Of a stretch of DNA of 64,000 nt, positions 41,560-51,456 are shown piece after piece. The translations under genes and the position numbers were made by a program. Location of the stretch: contig JBHEOO010000006.1 in NCBI GenBank assembly GCA_046260765.1, positions 35,404-99,403 of the forward strand. Reading direction: 5' to 3'. Position 1 is the stretch's first letter. Each line of letters opens with the position of its first letter. The notes under the pieces are model-generated. The model was given only the letters and a program-made list of their open reading frames with translations. It made no database searches and was not told the origin of the DNA. This DNA comes from Chromatocurvus sp046260765 (GTDB taxonomy: Bacteria > Pseudomonadota > Gammaproteobacteria > Pseudomonadales > Halieaceae).

Positions 41560-41618
41560 GTCGTATCGGGTGTGGCGGGACCATGGGCAACAGCAATAAT
41601 ACACGGGGAGCAGGCAAC

Positions 41619-43739
41619 ATGACGTCCGAAAGGCAACAACGAAGACTCTGTCGCCTGCTGTTCGGCCTGGCAGCCGCTTTCTGCTCGCTGGCAGCACAGG
41701 CGGTAACCAACGTCACGGATATCGAGTTCAGCTCACGGCCCGGCGGCAAGTTTGAACTGCGCCTGGAGTTCGATCAGGCACCGCCAACAGATCTGAAATC
41801 CTACACGATCGAAAAGCCCGCCCGGATTGCCATCGATTTCCCAGACACCGCGAGCAAGCTCGATCGCAAGCGCTTCAACCTGTCCTACGGTAACGCCACA
41901 GGGGCCATGGTGCTCGAGGCCGGCGACCGCACACGCCTGGTGATCAATCTGGTCAAGCTGGTTCCCTACGACACGCGTGTCGAGGGTAATAATCTGTTCC
42001 TCACCGTGGGCCAGGACTCCGAGGGCAATTATTTCAAGCCGGGCAGCGACCCCAACCGCCTGCAGACCAGCGTGGAGGAGGTCCTGTCGGTCAAATCCAG
42101 CATCCGCGATCTGCAGTTTCAGCGCGGTTCTGAGGGCGAGGGCCGCCTGGTTCTGCAGCTGTCCGATCCCTCGGTGGACGTGAATGTCTTCAGCGAGCGG
42201 GGCGATGTGAAGATTGAATTCATTGACACCGACGTGCCTGAGCGCCTGCTGCGCAACTACGACGTGGTCGATTTCGCGACGCCGGTACAGTCAGTGTCCG
42301 TGAATTCGACCGAGCGCGGCACCACCATGACGCTGAAAACCACGGGTGCCTTTGACTACCTCGCCTATCAGGCCGATAACGAGTACGTGGTCAGCGTCAA
42401 GCCACTGAGCAAGGCTGAGGAGGATGCCAGGCGCAACGAATTCGACTTCGTGGGTGAGCGGATATCGCTGAACTTCCAGGATATCGAGGTGCGGGCGGTG
42501 CTCCAGCTGATCGCCGACTTTACCGAGCTCAATCTCGTCGCCAGCGACACGGTTTCCGGGCGTATCACCCTGCGCCTCAAGAACGTGCCCTGGGATCAGG
42601 CGCTGGAGCTGGTTCTCAAGACCAAGGGTCTGGACAAGCGCCAGGTGGGCAATGTGCTCATGGTCGCCCCGGCGGCGGAAATCGCCGAGCGCGAGCGGCA
42701 GGAGATCGAGGCAAACAAGCAGATTGCGGAGCTGGCGCCGCTGCGCTCCGAGTTCATCCGCATCCGTTACGCCAAGGCGAGCGAGGTGGTCAACCTGTTC
42801 AAGGCCGGGTCTGAAGACGGCGGCACGCTGATCTCGTCCCGCGGCTCGGTTATTGTCGATCAGCGCACCAACTCACTCATCGTGACGGAAACCTCCGACA
42901 AACTGCAGGAAATACGGCTGCTGATCGATCAGGTGGATATTCCGATCCGCCAGGTGATGATCGAGGCGCGCATCGTGATCGCGCAGTCCGATCTTGAGAA
43001 AGAGCTGGGCATCAACTGGGGCGGGGGTTACCTGAACCCCAACGCTGACGGCAATATTCTTTCTGTGGCTGGCAACACCTCAAATGTCGTCGGGCTGAAC
43101 AACTCAGTGATCAACGGCACGCAGCCGGAACTGAGCTATCCCGGTGCGCTGCTGGTCGATCTGGGTGTGAGTGATGCTGCGAGCGGGTTTGCGGTGGGCT
43201 TCACCTCCAACGACCTGTTCCTCACTGCGGAGCTTTCGGCACTGGAATCTGCCGGCAAGAGTGAGGTGGTTTCACAGCCAAAGGTCATTACCGGTGACAA
43301 GCAGAAGGCGAACATCAAGTCGGGTACCGAGATTCCGTTCCAGCAGGCAGCCGCCAGTGGCGCGACCGCCGTGCAGTTCAAGGAAGCGGTGCTGTCCCTC
43401 GATGTCACACCGAACATCACCCCGGACGATCGTATTCTGCTCGACCTCGTGATCAACCAGGATTCCGTGGGCGACCTCGTGCCCAGCGGACAGGGCGGCC
43501 TGATTCCCGCCATCGATACGACGGAGCTGACCACGCAGGTACTGGTCGGCAATGGCGAAACGGTCGTTCTCGGCGGTGTGTTCCGCACGGAGCTTCTCGA
43601 GACCCGCCGCAAAGTGCCGTTCTTCGGCGACATTCCCTATGTGGGCGCGCTTTTTCGCAATGAGTCTACTCAGCGCACCAAGACCGAGACGCTGATTTTC
43701 ATCACGCCGCGCATACTTGCCGATTCCCTGCTGGATTAG
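41619..43739 (+). CDS. pilQ: type IV pilus outer-membrane secretin PilQ
   Basis: A 706-residue secretin with signal peptide (LLFGLAAAFCSLAAQA), two AMIN domains binding peptidoglycan (about residues 30-230), STN/N0 and N1 domains, and the C-terminal secretin core ending in GGVFRTELLETRRKVPFFGD. The open frame begins earlier, but ATG 41619 is chosen for GGGAG at about eight bases and for the signal peptide directly after it. PilQ forms the pore for pili and is usually also needed for DNA uptake. Confidence 0.95.
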   Translation: MTSERQQRRLCRLLFGLAAAFCSLAAQAVTNVTDIEFSSRPGGKFELRLEFDQAPPTDLKSYTIEKPARIAIDFPDTASKLDRKRFNLSYGNATGAMVLEAGDRTRLVINLVKLVPYDTRVEGNNLFLTVGQDSEGNYFKPGSDPNRLQTSVEEVLSVKSSIRDLQFQRGSEGEGRLVLQLSDPSVDVNVFSERGDVKIEFIDTDVPERLLRNYDVVDFATPVQSVSVNSTERGTTMTLKTTGAFDYLAYQADNEYVVSVKPLSKAEEDARRNEFDFVGERISLNFQDIEVRAVLQLIADFTELNLVASDTVSGRITLRLKNVPWDQALELVLKTKGLDKRQVGNVLMVAPAAEIAERERQEIEANKQIAELAPLRSEFIRIRYAKASEVVNLFKAGSEDGGTLISSRGSVIVDQRTNSLIVTETSDKLQEIRLLIDQVDIPIRQVMIEARIVIAQSDLEKELGINWGGGYLNPNADGNILSVAGNTSNVVGLNNSVINGTQPELSYPGALLVDLGVSDAASGFAVGFTSNDLFLTAELSALESAGKSEVVSQPKVITGDKQKANIKSGTEIPFQQAAASGATAVQFKEAVLSLDVTPNITPDDRILLDLVINQDSVGDLVPSGQGGLIPAIDTTELTTQVLVGNGETVVLGGVFRTELLETRRKVPFFGDIPYVGALFRNESTQRTKTETLIFITPRILADSLLD

Positions 43740-43742
43740 GGG

Positions 43743-44258
43743 ATGGCTGTGCGGCGCGTTTTTCTGGTCGGCCCCATGGGCGCGGGCAAAACCACGATCG
43801 GGAAATTCCTGGCCCAGGGCCTGGGCCTCGGATTTGCGGACACCGACGCCGAAGTGGAGCGCCGGACCGGTGCCGACATTCCCTGGATTTTCGACGTCGA
43901 AGGCGAGGAAGGATTCCGCGACCGTGAAGAGCAGGTCGTGCAGGAGATGACCACCTGGGACGACACGGTGCTGGCGACTGGCGGTGGCGTCGTTGTCCGG
44001 GAGGCAAATCGACAGGTTCTGGCGGAGCGGGGATTCGTGGTCTATCTTTACGCCACGCTGGATGAGCAGGTCCGGCGCACGCGCAAGAACAATAACCGGC
44101 CACTGCTCCAGGGCGATGACCCTGAGGCCATACTGCGTGACCTGATGGCCGCGCGCGACCCGCTATATCGGGAAATCGCCGACCACGTGATTGACACCGA
44201 CGACAGCAGCCCCAAGACTGTAGCCCAACGCCTGCTCAAGGAACTGCGCGACACGTAA
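43743..44258 (+). CDS. aroK: shikimate kinase
   Basis: A 171-residue P-loop kinase that phosphorylates shikimate in aromatic amino acid synthesis. Walker A GPMGAGKTTIG, the shikimate-binding DTDAEVERRTG, and the central GGGVV motif are visible, with the lid arginines in RRTRKNNNRPLL. It begins three bases after pilQ, and aroB follows, the conserved pil-aro arrangement. Confidence 0.96.
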   Translation: MAVRRVFLVGPMGAGKTTIGKFLAQGLGLGFADTDAEVERRTGADIPWIFDVEGEEGFRDREEQVVQEMTTWDDTVLATGGGVVVREANRQVLAERGFVVYLYATLDEQVRRTRKNNNRPLLQGDDPEAILRDLMAARDPLYREIADHVIDTDDSSPKTVAQRLLKELRDT

Positions 44259-44301
44259 AGGCCCCACGGGTGACCGTAGGCCCGGAAACGCCCTCCACGC
44301 C

Positions 44302-45405
44302 ATGTCCGCCACGCTCATGCATACGCTGCACGTCGATCTTGATACTCGCAGCTACCCCATATTTATCGGCCGCGACCTGCTTGGCGATGCTGCCCGCCTG
44401 CGGCCTTACATTGCCGGGCGCCAGGTTGTCGTCATCAGCAATACCACAGTGGCACCGCTGTACATGGAGCGTCTGCGGTCTGCTCTGGGCAGTGATCCGG
44501 CGGTTACCGAGGTCATCCTTCCCGACGGTGAGTCCTACAAGACGCTGGCGACCGTGCAGCAGATCTTCGACAGCGTGCTGGCGGCCGGTCACGACCGCAC
44601 TACCACGTTCATTGCGCTGGGTGGTGGCGTTGTCGGCGACATGGCAGGTTTTGCTGCTGCCTGCTACCAGCGCGGTGTGGCATTCATCCAGGTGCCAACA
44701 ACATTGCTGTCCCAGGTGGATTCCTCCGTTGGCGGGAAGACGGGGGTCAATCACCCGCTGGGAAAGAACATGATCGGTGCGTTCTACCAGCCGCAGGCTG
44801 TCCTCATCGACACGCAGGTGCTGCATACCCTGCCGCCGAGGGAATTTGCCGCGGGCCTGGCGGAGGTGTTCAAGTACGGGCTGATCCGCGACCCTGGTTT
44901 CTATGGCTGGCTGCAGGAAGAGCTGCCGCGACTGCTGGCGCGGGAAGAGGCGGTTCTTGCGGAGGCGATCGAGCGCAGCTGTGCGATCAAGGCAGAGGTG
45001 GTTGCCGCAGATGAGCGCGAGGGGGGCGTGCGCGCCATACTCAATTTCGGCCATACCTTTGGCCATGCCATAGAGGCGGCCCAGGGCTATGGCAACTGGC
45101 TACACGGCGAAGCGGTGGCCGTGGGCATGCTGCTCGCGATGCGCCTCTCGGCGCGACGTGGCTGGGTAAGCGATGACGAGGTCGATGCACTGGCCACGTT
45201 GCTGGAAAAGGCCGGGCTGCCGCTGCGACCGCCAGCGGATATGACGGCTGATGTCTTCCTGGCGCATATGTTCCGGGACAAGAAAGTGGTGAATGGCCGC
45301 CTGCGTCTTGTGCTTCTGAGGCCCCTCGGGCGGGCAGCTGTGGTCGACGATGCCGACGCCGGCGAAATCACCGACCTGCTCGACAACCTGGCGCTGGACG
45401 CCTGA
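44302..45405 (+). CDS. aroB: 3-dehydroquinate synthase
   Basis: AroB cyclises DAHP to 3-dehydroquinate using NAD and a divalent metal. The 367-residue protein has LGGGVVGDMAGFAAACYQRG, the substrate-binding TLLSQVDSSVGGKTGVNH, the metal ligand region GLAEVFKYGL and the histidines in NFGHTFGHAIE. ATG 44317 (MHTLHVDL) would match relatives better than 44302. The stop codon lies in the loop of a strong terminator hairpin. Confidence 0.95.
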   Translation: MSATLMHTLHVDLDTRSYPIFIGRDLLGDAARLRPYIAGRQVVVISNTTVAPLYMERLRSALGSDPAVTEVILPDGESYKTLATVQQIFDSVLAAGHDRTTTFIALGGGVVGDMAGFAAACYQRGVAFIQVPTTLLSQVDSSVGGKTGVNHPLGKNMIGAFYQPQAVLIDTQVLHTLPPREFAAGLAEVFKYGLIRDPGFYGWLQEELPRLLAREEAVLAEAIERSCAIKAEVVAADEREGGVRAILNFGHTFGHAIEAAQGYGNWLHGEAVAVGMLLAMRLSARRGWVSDDEVDALATLLEKAGLPLRPPADMTADVFLAHMFRDKKVVNGRLRLVLLRPLGRAAVVDDADAGEITDLLDNLALDA

Positions 45406-45430
45406 GCGCGCGTCCAGCGCTGTTTGTTCC
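45391..45430 (+). terminator. intrinsic terminator overlapping the aroB stop codon
   Basis: GCGCTGGACGC (45391-45401) and GCGTCCAGCGC (45410-45420) form an 11-bp perfect stem with an 8-base loop that includes the aroB stop codon. TGTTTGTTCC follows. The stem is strong; the T-tract is interrupted but adequate. Confidence 0.75.
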
Positions 45431-45452
45431 GTCATCTGCAACTGTGTAATAT
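45424..45452 (+). promoter_or_regulatory. sigma-70 promoter candidate for gltB-gltD
   Basis: -35 TTGTTC at 45424-45429, a 17-base spacer and -10 TAATAT at 45447-45452. The -35 overlaps the T-rich tail of the aroB terminator. Transcription from about 45459 would leave a leader of about 87 bases before gltB. Confidence 0.5.
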
Positions 45453-45545
45453 TACCGACCCCCCCGGCTCCACGGTCATGCGTCAGAGCATTCGGTGTGC
45501 CGCGGTAACCCGTTGAATCAGTTATTACTTTTGGACTTTCTATCT

Positions 45546-48500
45546 ATGAGCGCAGGCCTTTACAGCCCTGACGATTTTCGCGACAACTGCGGCTTTGGCC
45601 TGATCGCCCATACAGCAGGCGATGCCAGCCATCGCCTGCTGCAGGCAGCCATAGAATCGCTGACCTGCATGACGCATCGGGGCGGTATTGCTGCGGACGG
45701 AAAGACCGGCGACGGCTGTGGGTTGCTCCTGCAGATGCCACAGAGTTTCATGCGTGCGGTTGCCGAGGAAAGCCTCGGCACGCCACTGCCGGCGGCGTTC
45801 GCCGTGGGCCAGGTATTTCTCGGCAGTGATGCGGCGCGCGCGGATGCACAACGCGCGGAAACCCAGAAAGCTATTGAGAACCAGGGTCTGACGGTCGTGG
45901 GCTGGCGCGTGGTGCCCACGGATAGCAGCGTATGCGGCGAGATCGCCCTTGCCTCGCTGCCGCGTATCGAGCAGGTCTTTGTGGATATTGGCGATCTCAG
46001 TGATGCCGAAGTCGCGACGGCCCTGTTCATCGCCCGCCGCAAGGCGGAAATGGCGAATGCAGCCGACCGCGACTTCTACCTGTGCAGCCTGTCTGCACGG
46101 GTGATTGCCTACAAGGGGCTGGTAATGCCCGTAGACCTGCCGCGCTTCTATCGGGATCTGGGTGACGAGCGCCTGACAACGGCGATCTGCGTCTTTCACC
46201 AGCGCTTCTCCACCAATACCATGCCGCGCTGGCCGCTCGCCCAGCCCTTCCGACTGCTGGCTCACAACGGTGAAATCAATACCATTGAAGGCAATCGCAA
46301 CTGGGCGGAAGCCCGTGCGGCCCTGTTCGAGACCGAATCCCTGCCCAACATCAGCGAAATAACGCCGCTGGTGAATCGCACCGGCTCCGACTCGTCCAGT
46401 CTGGACAACATGCTCGATGTACTGCTGACCGGTGGCGTGGATATGCCCCGGGCGCTGCGCATGCTGATACCGCCGGCATGGCAGAACAAGGAAGATATCG
46501 ATCCGGACCTGAAAGCGTTCTACGAGTACCATTCCATGCACATGGAGCCCTGGGACGGGCCGGCCGGTATTGTTCTTACCGACGGGCGCTACGCCACCTG
46601 TCTGCTCGATCGCAATGGCCTGCGACCGGCGCGCTGGGTGCGGACCAAAGACGGTTTTATCACGCTTGCCTCCGAGGTCGGCACGCATGATTATCGCAAC
46701 GAGGACGTGATCGCCAAGGGTCGCGTGGGCCCTGGCGAGATCCTCATGGTCGACACGCAGACGGGCGAAGTACTGCAGACCGAGGAAATCGACAATCGCC
46801 TCAAGAGCAGCAAGCCCTACAAGCGCTGGCTCAAGGAGAACGCGGAGCGGGTGGTCGGCAGCTTCGACGGCGAAGTGACGCCGGGCATCGAAGCCGCGCG
46901 TCTCGACCCGTACATGAAAATGTTCCAGGTGAGCTACGAGGAGCGCGATCAGGTGCTGCGACCCCTGGCGGAGTCCGGCAACGAGGCCGTGGGCTCCATG
47001 GGCGATGATACGCCCATGGCGGTGCTGTCGCGCCAGTCGCGGTCGCTCTACGACTATTTTCGCCAGAAGTTCGCCCAGGTGACCAACCCGGCCATCGACC
47101 CCCTGCGCGAGGCGATTGTCATGTCGCTGGAAACCGTGCTCGGGGTGGAGAAAAATATTTTCCAGCAGGGCCCGGAGCACGCCGACCGCGTCATTCTCTC
47201 CTCGCCGGTGCTATCCCAGGGCAAGTTCAACACGCTGATCAACCTGCAGCGTCCGGGTTTTCTCGCCTGTGATATCGACTGCAGCTACGATTCGGCGCAA
47301 CAGTCCCTGCGCGAGGCCATTGCCGCACTGGTGGCGACCGCCGAGGCGCAGGTGCGCGCGGGGTTCACCATACTGGTACTGACAGATCGCAATATCGAGG
47401 CTGGCCGCCTGCCGATACACAGTCTGCTGGCGACCGGGGCAGTGCACCACCACCTCATTGGCCGTGGCCTGCGCTGTAACTCCAATATCGTTGTCGAATC
47501 CGCCAGCGCAAGGGATTCGCATCAGATTGCCTGCCTGTTGGGTTTTGGTGCTACCGCCGTGTATCCCTACCTGGCCTACAGCGTGCTGGAAGACCTGCTG
47601 CGCGTCGGCGAGCTGCTGGGCGAGCCCGGGGCCTGCTATAAGAACTACCGCCGTGGCGTGAACAAGGGTCTGCTGAAGATCATGTCGAAGATGGGCATTT
47701 CCGCGGTCAGCTCCTATCGCGGCGCCCAGCTGTTTGAGGCGGTCGGCCTCGCCAGCGAGGTGGTGGACACCGCCTTCTGCGGCGTGATTTCCCGCATCGA
47801 GGGCGCGGGATTTGACGAACTCGAGGCGGATCAGAAGCGCCTGGCGCGGGACGCGTGGAGCCAGCGCAAGTTCATCCAGCAGGGCGGTCTGCTGAAATAC
47901 GTGCACGGGCAGGAGTATCACGCCTTCAACCCCGATGTGGTGACAACCCTGCAGCAGGCAGTCGCTACCGGCGATTACGCCGTCTATCAACGTTATGCGG
48001 CCCTGGTCAATGAGCGTCCGGTGGCGACCCTGCGTGACCTGCTGCGGCCGCGACTGGCGGATCAGCCCCTGTCCCTCGATGCCGTCGAGCCCATCGAAAA
48101 GATCTTCACGCGCTTCGATTCCGCCGGGATGTCTCTCGGGGCACTGAGCCCGGAGGCCCACGAGTCCCTTGCAGCGGCGATGAACCGCATCGGTGCCCGC
48201 TCCAATTCCGGTGAGGGTGGCGAGGATCCGGAGCGCTTTGGCACCGAGCGCGTGTCCAAGATCAAGCAGATTGCGTCGGGCCGCTTCGGCGTTACCCCCT
48301 ATTACCTGGTCAATGCCCAGGTCCTGCAGATCAAGATCGCTCAGGGCGCCAAGCCTGGCGAGGGCGGCCAGCTGCCCGGTGGCAAGGTCAATGAACTGAT
48401 CGCGCGCCTGCGCTATTCAGTCCCCGGCGTGACGCTGATTTCACCGCCGCCGCATCACGATATCTATTCTATCGAGGATCTGTCGCAACTTATTTTTGAC

Positions 48501-49988
48501 CTCAAGCAGGTCAACCCCGAAGCCCTGGTGTCCGTGAAGCTGGTGTCCGAGCCGGGCGTGGGCACGGTGGCAGCCGGGGTCGCCAAGGCCTACGCGGATC
48601 TGATCACCATCAGCGGCTACGACGGCGGCACCGCCGCCAGCCCGCTCACCTCCATCCGCTATGCGGGCTCGCCCTGGGAGCTGGGCCTCGCCGAGGTGCA
48701 TCAGACGCTGCGCGGTAACCGCCTGCGCGGCAAGATCCGCGTGCAGACCGACGGTGGGATGAAAACCGGTCTCGACGTGATCAAGGCCGCGATACTAGGC
48801 GCCGAGAGCTTCGGCTTCGGCACGGCGCCCATGGTCGCCCTGGGCTGCAAGTACCTGCGTATCTGCCACCTCAATAACTGCGCCACCGGCGTTGCCACCC
48901 AGAACGAGCGCCTGCGTGACGACCATTTCAATGGCACTGTGGACATGGTGGTGAATTTCTTTACCTTCGTGGCGACCGAGACCCGGGAGTGGCTGTCGCG
49001 ACTCGGCGTCGCGTCGCTGGAAGAGCTGATCGGGCGCACCGATCTGCTGGAGCGGCTACCGGGTGAAACGGCCAAGCAGGCACGGCTTGATCTAAGCCCG
49101 CTGCTGCACCAGGATCCCGATAGCGAGGGTCAGCCGCAGTTCTGTGAAGTGGCCAGGAATGTCCCCTTTGACTGCGGTGACAAGGCCGAGGCAATGGTGG
49201 CGGCAACGCTGCCGGCCATCGAGGCCCTCAGCGGTGGCGAGTTCACGTTTCAGCTGACCAACTGCGACCGCTCAATCGGTGCGCGGCTCTCTGGCGAGAT
49301 CGCCCGGCGGCACGGCAACACGGGCATGGAAGATGCGCCGATTACACTGCGCCTGACGGGCACCGCCGGTCAGAGCTTTGGCGTCTGGAACGCCGGCGGC
49401 CTGCATATGTACCTGGAGGGCGACTGCAACGATTACGTGGGTAAGGGCATGGCCGGTGGTAAACTGGTGGTGTATCCGCCCCGCGAAAGCGAGTTTCGCT
49501 CGCAGGAGGCCTCCATTGTCGGCAACACCTGCCTCTACGGCGCCACCGGCGGTAAACTGTTCGCGGCCGGCACTGCCGGCGAGCGCTTCGGCGTGCGCAA
49601 CTCCGGCGCTCATGCGGTTGTTGAGGGTGCCGGCGATCACTGCTGCGAATACATGACCGGTGGCTGCATAACAATCCTCGGTGAAACCGGCGTCAATTTC
49701 GGTGCCGGCATGACCGGTGGGTTTGCCTACGTGCTTGACCAGAACCGTCGCTTCATTGATCGCTACAACAGCGAGCTGGTGGAAATACACCGCGTGAGTT
49801 CGGAGAACATGGAGGCACACCGCACTCACCTGCGCGGTATTCTCGCCGAATTTGTCGATGAGACAGCGTCTGAGTGGGGTGCCGAAGTGAGGGAAAACTT
49901 CGAGGATTACGTCGGCAAGTTCTGGCTGGTTAAGCCGAAAGCGGCTGATCTCAATCAGCTCCTGACGCGCCTGCGCGATACGGACTGA
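45546..49988 (+). CDS. gltB: glutamate synthase (NADPH) large subunit
   Basis: GltB makes glutamate from glutamine and 2-oxoglutarate with GltD. The 1480-residue protein has an N-terminal class II amidotransferase domain whose nucleophile is the cysteine of DNCGFGLIAH, exposed after propeptide removal; a central domain; the FMN synthase domain with GEGGEDPERFGTERVSK; the 3Fe-4S cysteines in CKYLRICHLNNCATG; and a C-terminal beta-helix. ATG 45546 matches the family start (MSAGLYSPDDF) although no Shine-Dalgarno is clear; an upstream GTG (45495) is the alternative. gltD follows after 38 bases. Confidence 0.97.
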   Translation: MSAGLYSPDDFRDNCGFGLIAHTAGDASHRLLQAAIESLTCMTHRGGIAADGKTGDGCGLLLQMPQSFMRAVAEESLGTPLPAAFAVGQVFLGSDAARADAQRAETQKAIENQGLTVVGWRVVPTDSSVCGEIALASLPRIEQVFVDIGDLSDAEVATALFIARRKAEMANAADRDFYLCSLSARVIAYKGLVMPVDLPRFYRDLGDERLTTAICVFHQRFSTNTMPRWPLAQPFRLLAHNGEINTIEGNRNWAEARAALFETESLPNISEITPLVNRTGSDSSSLDNMLDVLLTGGVDMPRALRMLIPPAWQNKEDIDPDLKAFYEYHSMHMEPWDGPAGIVLTDGRYATCLLDRNGLRPARWVRTKDGFITLASEVGTHDYRNEDVIAKGRVGPGEILMVDTQTGEVLQTEEIDNRLKSSKPYKRWLKENAERVVGSFDGEVTPGIEAARLDPYMKMFQVSYEERDQVLRPLAESGNEAVGSMGDDTPMAVLSRQSRSLYDYFRQKFAQVTNPAIDPLREAIVMSLETVLGVEKNIFQQGPEHADRVILSSPVLSQGKFNTLINLQRPGFLACDIDCSYDSAQQSLREAIAALVATAEAQVRAGFTILVLTDRNIEAGRLPIHSLLATGAVHHHLIGRGLRCNSNIVVESASARDSHQIACLLGFGATAVYPYLAYSVLEDLLRVGELLGEPGACYKNYRRGVNKGLLKIMSKMGISAVSSYRGAQLFEAVGLASEVVDTAFCGVISRIEGAGFDELEADQKRLARDAWSQRKFIQQGGLLKYVHGQEYHAFNPDVVTTLQQAVATGDYAVYQRYAALVNERPVATLRDLLRPRLADQPLSLDAVEPIEKIFTRFDSAGMSLGALSPEAHESLAAAMNRIGARSNSGEGGEDPERFGTERVSKIKQIASGRFGVTPYYLVNAQVLQIKIAQGAKPGEGGQLPGGKVNELIARLRYSVPGVTLISPPPHHDIYSIEDLSQLIFDLKQVNPEALVSVKLVSEPGVGTVAAGVAKAYADLITISGYDGGTAASPLTSIRYAGSPWELGLAEVHQTLRGNRLRGKIRVQTDGGMKTGLDVIKAAILGAESFGFGTAPMVALGCKYLRICHLNNCATGVATQNERLRDDHFNGTVDMVVNFFTFVATETREWLSRLGVASLEELIGRTDLLERLPGETAKQARLDLSPLLHQDPDSEGQPQFCEVARNVPFDCGDKAEAMVAATLPAIEALSGGEFTFQLTNCDRSIGARLSGEIARRHGNTGMEDAPITLRLTGTAGQSFGVWNAGGLHMYLEGDCNDYVGKGMAGGKLVVYPPRESEFRSQEASIVGNTCLYGATGGKLFAAGTAGERFGVRNSGAHAVVEGAGDHCCEYMTGGCITILGETGVNFGAGMTGGFAYVLDQNRRFIDRYNSELVEIHRVSSENMEAHRTHLRGILAEFVDETASEWGAEVRENFEDYVGKFWLVKPKAADLNQLLTRLRDTD

Positions 49989-50026
49989 GTGCACGGCGAC
50001 GGGAGCAAATCAATGAGGACAGGGCA

Positions 50027-51448
50027 ATGAGTGGACGCGTCAGCAACAACTTTCAGTTTATCGATGTCGGCCGCAATGATCCGAAGAAGAAGAACATGCG
50101 CTCGCGCAAGAGCCAGTATGTCGAGATTTACGACCCCTTTACCAAAGCCCAGGTGGAGGAGCAGTCGGAGCGCTGCATCGAGTGTGGCAACCCCTACTGC
50201 GAGTGGAAGTGCCCGGTGCACAACTTCATCCCCAACTGGCTCAAGCTGGTCGCAGAGGGAAACCTGTTCGAGGCAGCCGAGTTAAGCCACCAGACCAACA
50301 CCCTCCCCGAGGTCTGTGGCCGCGTATGTCCCCAGGACCGTCTCTGCGAGGGCGCGTGTACCCTGAATGACGGCTTTGGCGCGGTGACTATCGGCTCCAG
50401 CGAGAAATACATCACGGATACGGCGCTGGCCATGGGCTGGCGTCCCGACCTGTCAGGTGTGGTCCCCACGGGAAGGAAAGTGGCGATTATTGGCGCGGGC
50501 CCCGCAGGGCTGGGCTGCGCCGACGTGCTGACCCGCGCCGGGGTCAAGGCCGTGGTGTTTGATCGCTATCCGGAAATCGGCGGGCTACTCACCTTCGGTA
50601 TTCCCGAATTCAAGCTGGAAAAGCTGGTGATGCAGCGCCGCCGCGAGATCTTTGAAGAGATGGGTATCGAGTTTCACCTGAATACCGAAATCGGGCGCGA
50701 TATCGCGATCGACGATATCATGGAGGATTACGATGCCGTGTTCCTCGGCATGGGCACCTACAAGGCCATGCAGGGCAACCTGCCGGGTGAGGACCTGCCC
50801 GGGGTGCACAAGGCCCTGTCGTTCCTTATCGGCAACGTCAATCACAACATGGGGTACAACCAGCCGGACGGCGACTACGTCAACCTGCGCGACAAGCGCG
50901 TGATTGTGCTCGGTGGTGGCGACACGGCCATGGACTGCGTGCGCACGGCGGTCCGGCAGCGCGCCCGACAGGTGGTGTGCGCCTACCGCCGCGACGAGGA
51001 GAACATGCCCGGCTCCCGGCGTGAGGTAAAGAATGCCCGTGAGGAAGGGGTCGAGTTCCTGTTCAACCGCCAGCCGACGGAGATCGTCAACTATTTTGGC
51101 GAGGCCGGCGGCGTGAAGCTGGTCAGGACAGAGCTGGGCGAGCCGGATGCCGGCGGCCGGCGCCGACCGCAGGCCGTGCCTGGCAGTGAGGAAGTGATTG
51201 ACGCCGACGCCGTGATTGTTGCGTTCGGTTTTCAGCCCAGTCCGGCGGCATGGTTCAGCGACATCAGTGTCAGCACCAACGACTGGGACGGCGTGGTCGC
51301 CGAGGAGCACCAGGAGTTCCGGTTCCAGACCAGTAACCCGAAAGTGTTCGCCGGCGGTGATATGGTGAGGGGCTCTGACCTGGTGGTTACGGCCATCTGG
51401 GAAGGTCGCCAGGCGGCCGAGGGCATTCTCGATTTTCTTGAGGTATAG
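50027..51448 (+). CDS. gltD: glutamate synthase (NADPH) small subunit
   Basis: A 473-residue flavoprotein that passes electrons from NADPH to GltB. It has the N-terminal 4Fe-4S cysteines CIECGNPYCEWKCPVHNF and a second set in CGRVCPQDRLCEGAC, an FAD loop GAGPAGLGCADVL and an NADPH loop GGGDTAMDCVRTA. The C-terminal FAD-binding GGDMVRGSDLVVTAI is conserved. It is co-transcribed with gltB; hemE begins nine bases after it. Confidence 0.97.
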   Translation: MSGRVSNNFQFIDVGRNDPKKKNMRSRKSQYVEIYDPFTKAQVEEQSERCIECGNPYCEWKCPVHNFIPNWLKLVAEGNLFEAAELSHQTNTLPEVCGRVCPQDRLCEGACTLNDGFGAVTIGSSEKYITDTALAMGWRPDLSGVVPTGRKVAIIGAGPAGLGCADVLTRAGVKAVVFDRYPEIGGLLTFGIPEFKLEKLVMQRRREIFEEMGIEFHLNTEIGRDIAIDDIMEDYDAVFLGMGTYKAMQGNLPGEDLPGVHKALSFLIGNVNHNMGYNQPDGDYVNLRDKRVIVLGGGDTAMDCVRTAVRQRARQVVCAYRRDEENMPGSRREVKNAREEGVEFLFNRQPTEIVNYFGEAGGVKLVRTELGEPDAGGRRRPQAVPGSEEVIDADAVIVAFGFQPSPAAWFSDISVSTNDWDGVVAEEHQEFRFQTSNPKVFAGGDMVRGSDLVVTAIWEGRQAAEGILDFLEV

Positions 51449-51456
51449 GGATTTAC

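Noticed and set aside
45540..47180. 546-codon open frame on the minus strand inside gltB
   Set aside because: Shadow of the strongly coding gltB frame; the translation has no recognisable domain and is typical of GC-rich antisense frames.
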